This document shows, in pieces, positions 31,017 through 41,909 of a DNA stretch of 64,000 nucleotides; within the stretch, counting starts at the first letter, position 1; each line of letters starts with the position of its first letter. The notes under the pieces are model-generated. The model was not told the DNA's origin. It did not search any database and saw only the letters and a program-made list of their open reading frames with translations. The DNA is taken from positions 2,108,001 to 2,172,000 of the forward strand of contig CP099425.1 in the NCBI GenBank assembly GCA_024114885.1. The letters are read 5' to 3'. The position numbers and the translations under genes were made by a program. The DNA comes from Septoria linicola. Its lineage: Eukaryota > Ascomycota > Dothideomycetes > Mycosphaerellales > Mycosphaerellaceae.

Positions 31017-32319
31017 CCTCCTCGAGGTGCTTGCCTACATGCAATCGTGGCTAGCCCATGGGAAACACGAGTCCCAGCGGCGGAGGCGTCGGCGTGGTCT
31101 ATGGACCGCTGGTGGTTGTTTCCGACGCAAAGCCCATGGACACAGCACCCACGCAGCAAGCAAGCAAGCAGTTAGCGATCGGTTGGACCGTGCGTGCGTG
31201 TCGAGGACGGGCAGATGGGTCCTGATGCGCTCGCTTCAGGATGAAAGTGCGCTTCGTCGTGTCGACAGGCTGCGGAAAGGTGCTTGCGATGCGGGCAGCT
31301 GCGTGCGTGCGTGTGTGCGTGCGTGCAGGTTCTCACACTCTACCAGGCGAGACTAGTTAGCTTCGACCTACGGCGTGGGTCGAGACAAGCGACTGATTGA
31401 CACACGGGCGGGAGAACCGTTGATAGCTTCCTTGCCCTGCCTCCCTCCAGCAGTAGTTCGCTTGTTTATATGTCGTGCAACACAATCGAAGCCCGCGATC
31501 TCTCTCGTCTATCTTCTTGCTACTACCCGGAAGCTGCAGTTGTCGAAGTTACAGCGAGTGATACCGTGTTGCACGAAGACGAGCACAATGATGCCTTCAT
31601 TGAGGGCGACCAAGCAGAGCTGCCAGAGCTTTGATGAAATGTGCCGCTTTTGCGCCTCATTCACACTCCCTTGTCTCCTCTCACACTTTGCGGCCGCGAG
31701 CCGAGATCGTCCACTACCACTTTGGGTTCAGTGTCTGACTAGCACGAGTCCATGCTCTGCCTATTCTACTTGTCAATACTGCATCCACAGCTCTCTATTC
31801 CATGCCAAACTCGGCTGCACACAGCCATGTCATACCCATTTCAGCACGATCTATAGGGCTCTCCGAAGGGCATCTGCATATCAGGATGTTCGGGTCCGAG
31901 CATGTGCAGAAAAGGATCAGGTCGATCCGAAACGAATTCCACAATCCTGGTTGTCCTTCTGCTTATCCGCTGCCATGCCCGATGACCACGTTTGGTGCGA
32001 TGGAACACTCCACGCGATCAGTAGGGTACATCAGAGATACAACAAGTGTACTAATGAAGACTCTGGCTCTTCCTCTCTGTTTGCTGCTTCGGGCCCGGTG
32101 TCACGAGTATCTTCACGAGGTTGTGCTATACGAAGACAAATGCTGCATCTAGCCGCTGAAACAACCAGACGGATCACCGCTTCGTGTACGTCGCGTGGGA
32201 TTTTGACAACGTTCGTACAGTAGTCTTCTGAGACAAGAAACGTCGTGCACCAGTTGCAGCAAAATCATGCACGTGGGCCGTTACTCACAAATTGATACTA
32301 GTAGCATAACTGACATTAC
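31017..32319. other. Adenylate cyclase upstream region
   Basis: About 1.3 kb with CAAG (31155-31172) and TGCG/TGTG (31298-31327) microsatellites. A 282-codon plus-strand frame (31375-32223) starts with GTG and lacks any family feature, so it is not called. Probably promoter and long leader of the cyclase gene. Confidence 0.5.
31298..31327. repeat. (TGCG)n microsatellite
   Basis: Tandem GCGTGCGTGCGTGTGTGCG run in the adenylate cyclase upstream region. Confidence 0.75.
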
Positions 32320-34048
32320 TCATACACTTGTCACCTTAGCCATTCCACTCTTAGTCATACTTGGCCTGCTAGTCGCTTCAACACCGTCCTTCCCTTCGAT
32401 AGTCTCGGGCAGCGCGACACGCAGCTTGGCAGCCTCGTCTGGTGTAAACGTGCCATAGTAGTCCACATCGTCCGCCTCGCCCAAGCCCTTCGGCGGAAAC
32501 ACCTTGTTGAAGATGTAGTGTAGACTGAAGCTCACTGCAAATCCGAGAGGAAATGCCAAATAGTACAGATTCGTACAAGCTTCTGGGACTTTGACTCTTG
32601 GAGTGACAGCATGGGCAAAACCAGGCAGCAGGTACGACCAACCAAGTGCCCAAGCCGCAAAAGCCCTCCAGTTCACCCCATGCCAGAAATAGTAGATTCC
32701 ATCCTTGCCTGGATGATATAGGTCCGAGAGCCTCACTCGGCGTCGGCGTACCATCCAATAATCGCATACCATGATACCGACCATAGGTCCCAGAAACACG
32801 GAGTAGGCTGAGAGCACGCTGATGAACGTGCTGGCAGCGCTGAGCAACTGCCATGGGCACATTGCGATGCTGAGGACGAGTCCGATGTATGCGCCACGTC
32901 TGATGTTGATGTAAGCAGGAAACAGGCCAGCCATGTCCATGCCGGCGGAGAAGGCATTGTCAATACTGTTGATGGCCAGTTGGCATATGACCAGTCCACA
33001 CCCTGCAAAGAATGCGGCCGCTCGTGATCTTGGCGTGTAGCTGGTATCGAGCCATTTTTGCACGAGGTTAGGAGGATTCCTTGGGCTATGTCAGCGTGTC
33101 TCCGACTTGCAGCATGAAATCGACCTACCAGATCGCCTCTCCGTACACTTCCTGCGATGCTGAGGCGCTGAGACAGCCCAACGATGGCATGATTATGCCC
33201 AGCACTATGATCGAAAGCCATTGTCCCATGACTTGATCTCCAGGACGCCGAGCAAACCTGCTATAGTCCATTTGATTCGTGAGACCGACAGCAATACCGC
33301 CAATAACAGTGGTGACCCCGTGGACCATGCTCCAGCCTAGGTCCCAGCTGCTCAAGGCGGTCGCTGGCTGATCCAGAAGTGGTCCTCCGCCTCCTGCCTC
33401 AGTCATAACCCAGATCACCATCGAAATTAGCGTGACTGCAGTGACTGCGTTGAAGCCAAGAACAACCCACTGCAGCCTCTCGGGTCGAATGTATAGAATC
33501 GGTACCATGAGCACGTTGAAGACGATCCAGCCGATGAATTGCTTCGTGTTGAGATTGGCCGAAGCTGGGAAATGATTGCCCATGTGCTGATAGCTCGGAA
33601 AGATTGCAGCGAGGATATTCTGCACACACAATCCGCCCGTCCAGCTCTGCACTGCGAACCATACCAGAGATAAGATGATGCGCTGGATCAAGGCGATATA
33701 ATGGCCGTACATTCCCCAGATATAGCGACTCACAACTGGAAAGCCAATGTGCCACTCTGCTCCAACATAGCCATTGCTCACGGCTACACCAGCGATGATG
33801 ATCTTTCCGATGATAGTGGCTATCACGGCTTGCCACACTGCTAGGCCTGCTGTGACGAGAGACGCCCCGAGCTGGAAGTTTGAAAGCGTCATCTGATTGA
33901 TCGCCCAAAAGCTGACATAAGCCCAGCGCGTCCATGTTCTGCGGTGAGGAGGGAGTGGTCGAATGTCTTCATTGATCCAGACATTGGACACGCTTCGAGA
34001 GTTGGAAGGGAGTCGACAGTACTCGACCATGTGTCTGAGTATCTCCAT
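32320..34048 (-). CDS. NCS1-family permease (uracil/allantoin/hydantoin type)
   Basis: Plasma-membrane symporter of the nucleobase-cation-symport-1 family. Exons are 33129-34048 and 32320-33079 (559 aa), with a 49 bp intron (GTAGGT..CAAG) inside a Trp codon, giving EAIWNPPNLVQKW. The N-terminus carries the family signature NEDIRPLPPHRRTWTRWAYVSFW. About twelve hydrophobic segments follow, including NQMTLSNFQLGASLV, GFPVVSRYIWGMYG and WFAVQSWTGG (the substrate-site region in this family), NSIDNAFSAGMDMAG and FLGPMVGIMVCDYWMVRRR. The C-terminus is hydrophilic. It reads divergently from the hydantoinase/DUF917 gene, 701 bp away, suggesting that it imports that enzyme's substrate (inference). Exact substrate cannot be told from sequence. 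Confidence 0.92.
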
Positions 34049-34749
34049 TATGGTACTGCCGAGGGCTCAAAGCTGTGCTGTTGATACGAGTAACGGGTTT
34101 TCACAAAAACAAATCTTGACAATCTGGGTGAGATCGTGATGTCGTTCGGCACTGGAAGAGAGTCAATTTCACAGTGCAGTATCGTCTGACCTACCCTGCC
34201 TCGTGCTGCCATGTGCTAGCCAGCCCTATTGCCATGTATCGTGCCAGATCAGTAGCTATCCTTGCTGCCACGATAGGCGGCAGATAGGGAGTAACGACCA
34301 GAGACATTTGCATCTCATCAGTCGCAGCAGCAGTACCGTATGGAAGAGCCCAGCGTCTCGTACAGGCGGCCGGTGGCTCAAAGCCAGGGCGTTGGCCGGC
34401 GGCCGATAAGAGAGAAGAGGGGGTGTTGTTGGTGGCAGAGAAGGTAGCCAGCCGCGCTAGAGCCACTTCGGCCAAAATCGACCTCGCAACACAACACTTC
34501 CTTGCCGACGACATCAATGACCGAGCATCTCAATTGGCTGCTATGCTTGCTGTAACGTGGGCTCACATGCTAGTATGGTATGGGATCAGCTTGCAAGCCT
34601 CGCCGTATGCTCGCCCGACATGCGATGCGCCGCAGGGCCGGTCTCGCGCGAACGCTCGTTGATGAAGCTCTACCACCAAGCTTAAGATCGGTTTGTTGTG
34701 CGGTGTAAGCATGTGTCTGCCGGTGAAGTGATCAACTGACTTCGTAACT
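34049..34749. promoter_or_regulatory. Shared divergent promoter with GATA-type sites
   Basis: About 700 bp between permease and hydantoinase starts. HGATAR matches occur at 34271-34276 (CGATAG), 34282-34287 (AGATAG) and 34404-34409 (CGATAA). This fits co-regulation by a nitrogen GATA factor, but such short sites are also common by chance. Confidence 0.45.
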
Positions 34750-37700
34750 ATGGTTCCAAGCAAAAAGAGCATTCGCATTGGCGTTGATGTTGGAGGTCAG
34801 CCGAGAGCACAAGCATAGTCAAGACGCGAGCATAGCTGATGATAGAAGGAACGAACACTGATGCTGTAGCCATTGATCCAACTTTACAGCACAACCCAAA
34901 TCGAGGCGTCCTCGCCCACCATAAGACACCCACTACACCCGATGTGACGGCTGGGATCGAAACGGCAGTGCGGACGGTCCTCGAGAAGTCTGATCTGCCG
35001 TCAGACAGAATCGCGAGCGTGACGATTGGCACCACTCACTTTATTAATGCTGTTGTGGAGCAAGACGCGCGACGGCTCCGCAGAGTGGCGATCGTACGCA
35101 TCTCGAAGAGCTTCTTACGAGAAGTTCCCCCTTTCTCAGAGTTTCCGCCAGGTCTGACCAGCATCATCAAAGGCTACGTTGGCTACGTAGACGGAGGACT
35201 GCATATAGATGGATCGGAGGAGGCGCCGATTGTTAAAGAGCAAGTTGTGCAACAGTGTAAAGAGATCAGAAGACTGGGCTTGAGCGCCATCGTTGTGGTT
35301 GGCGCTTTCTCGCCCATCGATGAGCACTTTAGGCAAGAAGACAGAGTGCGAGACATTATTCTGCAAGAGCTGCCCGGCGCAGATGTCATCGCTTCGCACG
35401 AGTGCGCGAACATTGGTCTTCTGGAGCGCGAGAATGCAGCGATTCTGAATGCAGCTATCTTGCAATACGCGAGACGCACTGTCAAGGGCTTCCGGAGAGC
35501 AATGAAGGCGCTGAAGTTAACGTGTCCATTATTCCTGACGCAGAATGATGGCACGCTTCTCGACTCTGCAGCAGCTGCTCAGATCCCAATACGGACATTC
35601 TCGTCGGGCGCCACCAATTCCATGCGAGGTGCCGCCTACCTGACCGGTCACGACCTTGCGAAGTCATCAGCTATCGTCGTGGACATCGGTGGCACGACCA
35701 GCGATGTAGGGGTACTGCTTCCGTCTGGCCTACCACGACAAGCATCTGCCTACGTTACAGTGGCTGGAGTACGCGTGAACTATTCAATGCCATCGCTGCA
35801 CTCCATCGGTCTGGGAGGAGGATCTATCGTCAGATCAGCCGGAGGCAAAGTGACTGTAGGACCGGACTCTGTGGGTCACTACCTCACACGTGACGCCATA
35901 GTCTTTGGTGGCGATGTGACTACAGCCTCTGATATTGCAGTAGCGGCTGGTAAGGCACAGATGGGCAATGCGAAGGCTGTCTCTACACTTAAGGAGCATC
36001 TGATCGAACAAGCTCAACAGAGCATGAAGGTCTTGCTGGAGGGCGCAATAGACACGATCAAGACGTCTCCGGAGCCGCTACCAGTCCTCCTTGTCGGAGG
36101 TGGAGCTGTGCTAGCCCCGCCATTTCTCAAAGGTGCATCAGAATTGAAGCTGCCGATTTATCACGACGTTGCAAATGCAGTGGGCGCCGCGATCTCAAAA
36201 GTGGGTGGTATCGTCGACATCATCCAGGGCGTCGCAGACCAGACGCAGAATCAAGCAATCGAGCGTGTCAAATCTATGGCCATTGACAGGGCAGTAGCTG
36301 CAGGTGCGCTCAAAGATAGCATTATCATCGCCGAGGTAGAGAGCTATCCTGTTTCGTACGTGGCCAACCAGCTGCGGACAGTGGTAAAGGCAATCGGCGA
36401 GCTGGACATTGATGTTCAAACCGAGAGTCTGAATGACGAAGAAGAGGACAACCTCGAGGATGAGACCGAGACTGCTAAGGACTTCGCGTTGAAGGTCATC
36501 GATGAGCCGCCAACAGACCCTCTCACTTACCAGCCTACCGTTCGCAGAAACAACAGCAGCGGCATCCTTGAATGGCACATTACCGAAACTGACATCAGCT
36601 ATCTCGCAGATGGCTGCTATGTTCTGGGTTGTGCTGGGGGCGGCTCGCCTGCTGCTTCTCGTATTCAGCTACGAGATATGCTACGAGCTGGTCACAAGAT
36701 GAAAGTTATTGATGCTGCATCACTCAGCCCAAAGGCAAGTATCTATTGGGGCGGCCACATGGGTTCGCCCGCAACCTCAAATGAAAGGCTTCAGTCACTC
36801 GAGACAGTCCATGCCTTCAACGCACTGCTCGAGTACCTCCATCAAGATAGCTTCGATGCGGTCATGGGCTTGGAGATTGGCGGAGCCAATGGTCTCGAGC
36901 CATTCCTCGTTGGCTCTTCACGCTTCTTCGATCGACCAGTTATTGATGCGGATTGGATGGGTCGTGCCTACCCTACATACTGGCAAACCACACTCGCTGT
37001 CCATGCTCCTGGAGAACTGGTACCGTGTGCCATTGACTCTGGAGATGGCAAAACCATCATCATGACCAAGACAAGTAACGACGAGATCGTGGATCGTGCG
37101 CTACGAGCTTCGTGCTCTGAGATGGGAAGTAGAGTGGGTATGGCTGCGAAACCTACCACAACGGAGAAGGTCCATAACTACGGCGTCAAAAACACACTCT
37201 CCCTCGCATGGCGCATCGGCCGCTGCATCGCGCTCGCCGAATCCACAAATACCCTCTCCACCATCGCCGAGCAGATCATCTCAGAAGTCGGCGGCTCCAA
37301 AAGCGCCAAAATCCTCTTCCGCGGCAAAATCATCAACGTCGAACGTCGACTATTCAAAGGACATTCCTATGGTAGCATCACAATCGCCAGTCTAACCGTG
37401 GACGAAGACGACGACAACGATGAGACCTCAAAGCGCTCCCAAGCGGTCAAAACAGCAGGTACCCTCACCATCCCGTTCAAAAACGAGAACATCTACGCTG
37501 AGCATATGGACGATGATGGCACGAAGACAATTATCGCGTCTGTGCCGGATTTAATCTGCGTGCTTGATACTGGCTCGGGAAGAAGTCTTGGAGTGCCGGA
37601 ATTCAAGTATGGCTTTCGGGTGACCGTGCTGGGAATCACGTGTAGTCCTCGATGGAGTGATACGGAAGCAGGCTTGAAGATCGGAGGGCCGGGGGCGTTT

Positions 37701-37781
37701 GGGTATGATGGGATTGAGTATAAGCCGCTGGGCGAGTATGTGGAGCCGAAGAGTGTGATTGAGGAATATGCGCCGATGTAG
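34750..37781 (+). CDS. Hydantoinase A/oxoprolinase-type enzyme fused to DUF917
   Basis: Exons are 34750-34795 and 34849-37781 (992 aa), with a 53 bp intron. The AAG acceptor at 34848 restores the family start IRIGVDVGGTNTDAVAID. Residues about 8-190 are the N-terminal hydantoinase/oxoprolinase domain (VTIGTTHFINAV, GAFSPIDEHFRQEDRVR). About 210-510 is the hydantoinase A domain (VVDIGGTTSDVGVL, HSIGLGGGSIVR, VLLVGGGAVLAPP). After an acidic linker (EEEDNLEDETETAKD), residues about 590-985 are a DUF917 domain (YLADGCYVLGCAGGGSP, GLEIGGANGLEP, DADWMGRAYPTYWQTT, YKPLGEYVEP). The fold is the ASKHA ATPase type; the family cleaves hydantoin-like or 5-oxoproline-like rings using ATP. Substrate is unproven here. 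The divergent permease suggests uptake and opening of a cyclic amide. Confidence 0.92.
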
Positions 37782-38007
37782 GGGAGGTGGCTTGGTGGCT
37801 TGTGTGGTGACAGGACAGAACGCTGCTGCTGCTCGTGAGCGACTATGTGCGAGAAATGGCTAGGAAGCTATATGATCGAGCATCGTCGTATGAAGCATAG
37901 GCTAAGCTTCCAATGTCGTCCCGTTGCCACGTCAACAGGATTCACAGTGATCGGCGTCCACGCTCTCGGGGAACAACGATTTTCTTGAATCACCACATTT
38001 AGCCACA

Positions 38008-38993
38008 ATGACAGGAATCATTCAGGAGCCTACCCACGATATCACCGAAGAAGAACTCCAACCCCATCCCACACCACCACCACCCGACCCAACCCTCGCC
38101 TCCACGCCAGCGAATGCACATACTCGCGCTCGCAAACCCTGACCGCCATCCTCGACTACTACAAATTCCTCACGACCCTCTACCTCGATGACACCCTCCT
38201 CCTCCTCATACCACCTGCTACCGGCTGGCCACATATCGAATCCCTATCAGGCATGAACAAATTCCCAGAAGTCCTAGACTTGCTCCGCCACCTGCCATAT
38301 ATCCATCCATCGCTTACCCAGCGATAAAACTCACGATCCTCATGGAGCTGCAAGATGCCATTTCGCGGACTGGAGACGGGATGCTGAAATGGTCGCGCAG
38401 GGTGTAAGTAATGTTGACAATCTCAGGGATATATCTCGGAATATGGGGTGGAGGATGGCGATGTGCCGCCTCACGTCTTCTCCCTGGACAACGGGGCGAG
38501 AGGGTAATCCTGTGTTTTTGCTTGATACGGAGATTGGAGTTGTGTAAAGTAGGTTGACCGACCGTGAGACGGAGATCCACTACAATCGCTGATGTATATG
38601 TTTCACCGCGGCGTAGGTACTGGGTTGATTGTCCCTTGGACGTGCTTCTGTCGAGTCTGCCGACGGAGTATGTCGAGAATGATATCAATGATGGGCTTTC
38701 GTGGCGGGACCAGCCTGCGTGGACGGTGCAAGCTTTCTTTGACAACTTAGGGGCACCACTTCAACGAACTCAATTACTTTCCTTTGTCTAGGTCGTGGGT
38801 TGACGACATTCGGTGGGCTCACACGTATCCTGCTGGGATGGTTGCAGCGGTTCAAGCTGTATACAGAGAGCACGGGTGGCCAGATCTGCAGGTGTACAGG
38901 AAAGAGGAGTGTCTTCAGACTGTGCAGAAGCTGCTGGAAGTGGCGTATCCACAGGTGGCGAAGCGGCTGTATCCCATAGAAGACGAAGTGTAA
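38008..38993 (+). pseudogene. Frameshifted remnant of a conserved fungal protein gene
   Basis: From the ATG at 38008 the sequence starts MTGIIQEPTHDITEEELQPH. It must then change frame several times to stay protein-like: after the Pro-rich part near 38115 (to CTYSRSQTLTAILDYYKFLTTLYL), near 38325 (to YPAIKLTILMELQDAIS), near 38450-38505 (to PPHVFSLDNGARE and NPVFLLDTEIGVV), and near 38750 (to HHFNELNYFPLSRSWVDDIRW). It ends in a 70-codon open stretch finishing KRLYPIEDEV. A GTAAAG..GTAG intron around 38545-38615 may be original. The GWPHIES and LLRHLPYI blocks look like a family of uncharacterised ascomycete proteins I recall only loosely. Repeated independent frame breaks argue for a pseudogene, although indel errors cannot be excluded. 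Confidence 0.6.
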
Positions 38994-39716
38994 ATTCATC
39001 GTCCAAGAGCAACAACATGTGGTGTGCAGCGACTGCGGCATCAACACCGGATCGAATAGCTTGAGCTAAGTAAAAGGCATTGCAACGAACTATGCCAGGT
39101 ACGACCTTACAAAGGCACATGACAGAGCTCCCACGCGTCTACTGACGAAGCAGGATGAGCTTGATACCAGGAGTCAGCCAGTAAGCTTTGGATACCTTCC
39201 TTTCCCTCGAGGCTGCACGCCGCCTGGTCCTTCCCAGATCTGGGCTACGTGTAGCTAAGAGGTGCTGTGTTTAGTCGCGAGCGGCTTCAAGAGAGTGAGG
39301 CGTCTCCGACTGGTGACTACGAGGCGGAAGTCCAGTAGCGATTGGCGAGAGTGAGCATCTGTAGCTGTATCAATGTTGCTTGCTTTAGAATGCTCGAAAG
39401 GCGCCTCTGGTCTGTGGAGCACACCCTGGCGGATGTGGTTCATACTGTCCGGCAAACGTCCCACGCAGGAGCCCTGGAGGTCATGCATGCACTGAACCAT
39501 ATTGGATTCGCTCATCAGGCAGATCTGCGTCCTCGTCGGGTAGACTTGATACTGGTCCTGATCAGCATACAGTGACCCGGAATACCGCTTCTCGGCTTAT
39601 TCGGCCACACTACGGTTCGTGGGTAGACCATGCATCGCATACCGTGGCATCAGCACCCGATTCCAGCACCAGATATTGGAACTCCTTTCGGCTTACAGCT
39701 CCTATACCACGACAAG
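38994..39716. other. Intergenic region
   Basis: No gene supported. Frames on both strands (for example minus 39255-39515) lack recognisable features. Confidence 0.45.
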
Positions 39717-40086
39717 ATGAAGTCCCTAATTTTCATTGCCGTATACTCTTTCTTTGTACCAACGACTTTCGCGTTCTGGGTATGCGCGAGGAACCTCGGA
39801 AACTGAGTATCACGCGAAGCCAACACAAACGGAACGCATAGAACTGCTGCATTCCGCCGAACTGCCATGGAGGCCGCAACACCTTCACCGTAGGATACTG
39901 CGAGCCGAACGGTGACGATCTGATACCCGGGACGGACCAGAGTCGAAGGTGTCGAGCGGTATGTTCTGTGTCCAGCATATTACTGATTAGCAATTGACGC
40001 CATTTCTGTAGAGCGCACCATGTCTTGTGCAAGGCAATGAATGCACGCCACCTGGGGAGTTCCAGATCCGTGCGGATTGTAGCTAG
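39717..40086 (+). CDS. Small secreted eight-cysteine protein (candidate effector-like)
   Basis: No frame here exceeds 30 codons before splicing, so it is easily missed. Exons are 39717-39779, 39842-39958 and 40012-40086; introns are 62 bp (GTATGC..CATAG) and 53 bp (GTATGT, TTACTGATT branch, CTGTAG), both phase 0. The product has 84 residues. Residues 1-19 are a strong signal peptide (MKSLIFIAVYSFFVPTTFA). The mature part begins FWNCCIPPNCHGG and ends GEFQIRADCS just before the stop. Cysteines at 23, 24, 29, 41, 58, 64, 71 and 83 make eight, enough for four disulphides. Every Cys lies in an exon and both introns restore frame. Family unknown. Secretion is a firm inference; any effector or antimicrobial role is speculation. 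Confidence 0.68.
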
Positions 40087-40289
40087 ACGCTGTCGTGGAT
40101 TGGGACGGCCGGAGAGGGCGACTGGAAGGCAGAAGTTGAGTATTTTTGGTATACATACAGCCAGCTAGCAAGTCAACAAGCAGCATGACTATACCTCGCC
40201 ATCATGCTTGCGCTGCGCTTTTTTGCCCCATCCTTTCATGGACGTATCTGATACACAGTTGTTATCCATCTCTACACCAATATCCCTCC

Positions 40290-41414
40290 TCACCGCCTCG
40301 CGTTCTTCTCATCACTAGTCTGCGTGACGTTCAAGCCCAGGCCACTCGTATCCAAATAGACCTTGTTCTGCGACTTTTCGAGGATGGAAGCAACGTTCTT
40401 CGCGTTTTCGAATTCTCGGAGATCGACGTATGACCGGCTCTTCTTGATGGCGTCACCGATGAGTTCTGCGGATCGTGCCTCACCCTGGGCGCGCACGACG
40501 GTGGCTTGCTTCTCCTGACGGGCCTTGTCGACGACGAAGGCGGCTCGCTGGGCTTCTTGCTGGGCGACTTGCTTGGCTTCGACGGCGGCGGTGAATTCGG
40601 GTGAGAAGGCGAGGTGCTGGGGAGGTGTTAGATGGTCATGGTGCAGAGGAAGAGGAGGAGGAAAGTAGACTTGCCGTCAACGAAACGTCATCGAGCATGA
40701 TGTTGAAGCGCGCCGCTCTCCTGACCAGATTGTCGCGCACTAGCCGACTGACGTTCTCACGCTGTGTGATGAGCTGCGAGGCATTGAACTGGGCCACGAC
40801 ACTCTTGAGCACCTCGTTGACAATCGAAGGCAGCACTCGCTCATCGTAGTCGGTGCCGAGGGTGCGGTAGATCTGAGGCAGCGCATCGATTCGCGGTCGC
40901 GACAGCACACGACACGTGATGTTGACCATCTGCAAGTCCTTGGTGCCCGTGAGCGAGGCGACGTTTCGGGGTTTGGCGCGCACATCGTAGTCGACGGGCG
41001 TCTCGAACCACGGAATGCGGATGTGAGTTCCTTCGCTGTAGATTTCCTTGCCGACACCGCCGATTCTCGTGTATTTGATGGCGCGGTGACCTCCCTCGAC
41101 TGTTCACCAACACATCAGCTTGCATCAGAAATGGTCGTGAATGTTGCTGGCATACCGTTGAACAGCGCATTGTTGAAGAACCATGCGCCACCACCCAGCA
41201 GCAGCAGTCCACCGATGCCTGTGAGAGCTCCTTTAGGTCCTGGTCCTCCAGGGGCACCGCCGCCAAACCTATCATTCCGTCAGTATTGTTGTCCCGCCAT
41301 CACCATCCCGCCTTCGCCTCATCTGCTCGCTCCAACGTACTTCTTGCCCTGCTGCTGCACTCGTTGCATGTTCTTCTGCAGCGCCTCCCACATCTGTCGC
41401 GGATCGTTTGCCAT
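40290..41414 (-). CDS. PHB2: Prohibitin 2
   Basis: Inner-mitochondrial-membrane scaffold that forms ring complexes with Phb1, acting in protein quality control and cristae maintenance. Exons are 41341-41414, 41156-41268, 40675-41099 and 40290-40616 (312 aa, normal length). The first residues (MANDPRQMWEALQKNMQRVQQQGKK) precede a Gly-rich segment and the membrane anchor (LTGIGGLLLLGGGAWFFNNALF). The SPFH/PHB domain follows (HRAIKYTRIGG through VSLTHLAFSPEF), then the coiled coil (AVEAKQVAQQEAQRAAFVV). Intron 3 (40617-40674) uses a GC donor (GCAAGT); no in-frame GT alternative is visible, and the joined sequence matches the family exactly. The other introns are ordinary GT..AG. Confidence 0.96.
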
Positions 41415-41909
41415 CTGGTCTGATTTTCTCCTAATCTTCTCCTCCTAACAGTAGACGATGAAATTGGGGCACAGCTGTTGGCAGAACTGCTGTGCTATGC
41501 GGCAATGTTCGATGACCTCTCGAGATGCTCTCCGGTCCGGTTAGACGCCGCGATTTAGCTCGAGAAGCACGGGCCATGTTCAAATCTTAGGTAAGCAGTC
41601 CCAACTTGCTTACCTTTCTATCATGTTGCAGTGCAAAGCTTTGCGGATGTGTTCCATCATCACGATAGAAGGCTTCGGATGATGATGAAGTGCGTCAAAA
41701 AGTCTTGACTTCGTGCCAGCCCGCTTACATACATGTATAGATCGACCCCCTTGCCTCCATGCTTTATCTTGCAAGGCCCATCGGCAGACATCGGTTGTAA
41801 ATGTTGACCATCCAAAGCTGGAGCATTCATCTACTAGCTGCGCGCTAGCTACTTGACTGAATGTCTCGATCACAAGAGCCAGAAGAATCCTGTGTCGCGA
41901 CTCTCCTCA
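41415..41909. other. Intergenic region
   Basis: Promoter side of PHB2 and 3' flank of the pyroglutamyl peptidase gene; nothing else seen. Confidence 0.55.

Noticed and set aside
31375..32223. Plus-strand 282-codon frame upstream of adenylate cyclase
   Set aside because: Starts with GTG, has Cys/Ser-rich random-like composition, no domain and no splice signals; more likely promoter/leader DNA.
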